Shown here in pieces: positions 62,397 to 64,000 of a stretch of DNA of 64,000 nt. The first letter of the stretch is position 1. Each line of letters opens with the position of its first letter. The translations under genes and the position numbers were made by a program. The notes beneath the pieces were generated by a model, which had not been told where the DNA came from, did not search any database, and worked only from the letters and a program-made list of their open reading frames with translations. Source of the stretch: Ignavibacteriales bacterium (GTDB taxonomy: Bacteria; Bacteroidota; Ignavibacteria; Ignavibacteriales; Ignavibacteriaceae); NCBI GenBank assembly GCA_016707285.1, contig JADJIA010000001.1:124001-188000 (forward strand), written 5' to 3'.

Positions 62397-63980
62397 CTAT
62401 TTCAACAAGCTCATTTTACGGGTGATTTTAACAGCACCTGATTCAAGAGTATAAATATACATGCCGCTCGAGAGGCTGCTCGCATCAAAATTTGCAACAA
62501 AACTGCCAGCTGACATATAACCATTAACCAATTCAGCGACCTGTTGCCCAAGAACATTATAAACTGAAAGTTTCACATTTCCGGGTTCAGCAACAGTAAA
62601 ACTAATTTTGGTTGACGGGTTGAACGGGTTAGGATAATTCTGCGAAAGTTCAAATTTTACAGGAATTTCTGAACCCGACTCCTGCACAGAAGTTGGTGCG
62701 TCAAATCTTGCCCATCCTGATGTCCAATCGGTAGTTCCAAAAGCTCCTCTGAAGGTAGCTGTCTGATCGAAAAATCCATCCGCAGGAGGAACAACTCCAC
62801 CTGTGAGCAAAGGTGAACCTGCTTGAAGTGTGGCTTTTGGCGATGAACTATTAAATGGATCTACCATCTGTATATCAGCGGCAGATGTAAATATTGCACT
62901 GTTCATGGTTGTAGTAAACCATGTATTGATATTAAATGTATTATTTGATCTTGCTGTATCGAGAGATTTTGTTGTCTGCGCTACAACAGAGTTTTTTACG
63001 AACATACTTCCGTTTACTGCGCCATTGATGGTTCCAAGGTTCTCGAGAAGTATGCCGGTTGGCCAACCAACTATTACAGCATTGTTAATTTTATTTTGTG
63101 AATTTCTTCTGAGGTGCATGCCTCTTTTATAATTTGAGTTAATACTTGCTCCGGTCTGGCTGATTGGACCGATTAGAGAAACATTAAACCACTCGGGGGA
63201 TGTAAGAGGGGTATTGTTTGAGCCTGTTCCATCGTTATCAGATTCGAATCCGTTTGAACCTGACTGATCTGCTATAGCAGGATCGCGGAAGGAAACAAGG
63301 AACTGAAGTTTTCCACTGTAACCAAAATCGGTATCAAAATCATCATCCCATCCTTTATAGGCGATGAGATGTTTTGCGTTAACATTTCCACCAAAAAACT
63401 CAAATGAGTCGTCACCTGAATAACTGACCTGAATATAGTCAAGCACGGTACCTCTTCCAACTCCACCACATGTAAGACCGTTGATCTCATTATTCTGGCT
63501 GAAAGCGATACCGGGGTATTCGATCCTGACATATCTTAGTACACCGCTGTTATCATCGGCATTGCTTCCACCGTATGTATCACCGGGACCTTCAATTGCT
63601 GTGGTTCCACCCGGGATATTTATTGGTGCATTTCCAAGTAAAATGATTCCACCCCAGTCACCATAAGTTGGAGGTCTGCTGGCGCCTGGTTTTGTGAACT
63701 CTGAAGTGAAAACGATTGGTGAATTTTGTGTTCCTTCGGCTATCACTTTTCCGCCCGGTTTAACGATCAGGGTACCCTGTGTTGCATTTTCACCGTAAAT
63801 TATTGTTCCGGGCTCAATCGTAAGAGTTGCTCCGGAGTTCACTCTCACAAAACCTGAAAGTAGATAAGAATTGTTTGCGGTAAGAGTAGTATTAGTTGTA
63901 ATATCTCCCTGCAATACAGTTTGAGCATTTAAGCTCATTGCAAGAGCGAGGGTAAATATAACAGTTAAGACTTTAGACAT
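62397..63980 (-). CDS. secreted beta-helix-like protein with T9SS type A sorting domain
   Basis: 527 residues. Signal peptide (VLTVIFTLALAMSLNAQ), then a repetitive beta region (SGFVRVNSGATLTIEPGTII, GTLIVKPGGKVIAEGTQNSP) and a domain with DWGGIILLGNAPI, YVRIEYPGIAF, YIQVSYSGDDSFEFFGGNVN and GWDDDFDTDFGY, found in many uncharacterised Bacteroidota surface proteins. The last 85 residues are a sorting domain with LSQNYPNPFNPSTKISF and KITRKMSLLK. It should be secreted through type IX and anchored or released. The start ATG is at 63980. Confidence 0.88.
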   Translation of the reverse strand: MSKVLTVIFTLALAMSLNAQTVLQGDITTNTTLTANNSYLLSGFVRVNSGATLTIEPGTIIYGENATQGTLIVKPGGKVIAEGTQNSPIVFTSEFTKPGASRPPTYGDWGGIILLGNAPINIPGGTTAIEGPGDTYGGSNADDNSGVLRYVRIEYPGIAFSQNNEINGLTCGGVGRGTVLDYIQVSYSGDDSFEFFGGNVNAKHLIAYKGWDDDFDTDFGYSGKLQFLVSFRDPAIADQSGSNGFESDNDGTGSNNTPLTSPEWFNVSLIGPISQTGASINSNYKRGMHLRRNSQNKINNAVIVGWPTGILLENLGTINGAVNGSMFVKNSVVAQTTKSLDTARSNNTFNINTWFTTTMNSAIFTSAADIQMVDPFNSSSPKATLQAGSPLLTGGVVPPADGFFDQTATFRGAFGTTDWTSGWARFDAPTSVQESGSEIPVKFELSQNYPNPFNPSTKISFTVAEPGNVKLSVYNVLGQQVAELVNGYMSAGSFVANFDASSLSSGMYIYTLESGAVKITRKMSLLK

Positions 63981-64000
63981 GTTGCCTCTATTATTTATTG

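Noticed and set aside
1..64000. tRNA or rRNA genes
   Set aside because: I looked in the intergenic gaps for clover-leaf and TTCRA-type T-loop sequences and saw none I could support by eye; a covariance-model scan would settle this.

Overview
The window looks like chromosome of a free-living bacterium of the Bacteroidota/Chlorobiota superphylum, most likely the Ignavibacteria side. Three secreted proteins end in a type IX secretion C-terminal sorting domain with the 'YPNPFNP' signature that is typical of that group. There are also a SusC-like TonB-dependent receptor, a FadL-type outer-membrane barrel, many lipoproteins, menaquinone genes (MenF, MenD) and moderately AT-rich DNA. The taxonomic call is inference. 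I see no prophage, insertion sequence, CRISPR array, tRNA or rRNA; the one structured RNA I can support is the SRP RNA. No stretch longer than about 300 bases lacks a gene.

Layout. 1-5050 (minus): an SOS cassette of lexA, a DUF72 gene, dinB and dnaE behind a palindrome that is a good candidate LexA operator; dnaE is split in two frames. 5.2-9.4 kb: a secreted M14 peptidase (also split), OsmC, glyoxalase-fold and phosphofructokinase genes. 9.4-19 kb (mostly minus): a secreted nuclease-like protein, a thioredoxin/glycosidase-fold protein, two secreted proteins, a sensor kinase, typA and ychF. 19.3-25 kb (plus): glgC, then uvrC, an L,D-transpeptidase, a lipoprotein and sixA, followed by SRP RNA on the opposite strand. 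25-30.4 kb (plus): pruA, sucC, a TPR protein and aroE. 30.4-37.3 kb: aspartate aminotransferase, coaD, a T9SS cargo protein, HIT, an EF-G paralogue and two small envelope-stress-type proteins. 37.6-46.5 kb (minus): a packed run ending in icd, with a UPF0104 membrane protein, Maf, SpoIID, rsgA, an outer-membrane barrel and two odd lipoproteins. 47-62 kb (mostly plus): a TonB receptor (split), xseA-xseB-dxs-oxidoreductase-phoB/phoR-like pair-menF-menD, a small zinc-ribbon protein, an acyltransferase-like membrane protein and a YqaA-type membrane protein (split). 62.4-64 kb (minus): another T9SS cargo protein.

How it works together. Most genes are housekeeping: glycolysis, glycogen, TCA, proline oxidation, isoprenoid and menaquinone synthesis, translation GTPases, and DNA repair. 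The more unusual content is the LexA-linked translesion cassette, four genes interrupted by single frameshifts (one exactly at a dnaX-type slippery heptamer), an EF-G-like GTPase lacking the usual catalytic histidine, an rsgA gene with no canonical start codon at the expected place, and intergenic tracts built from 8-9 bp tandem units. I found no clear multi-gene system of a wholly new kind.
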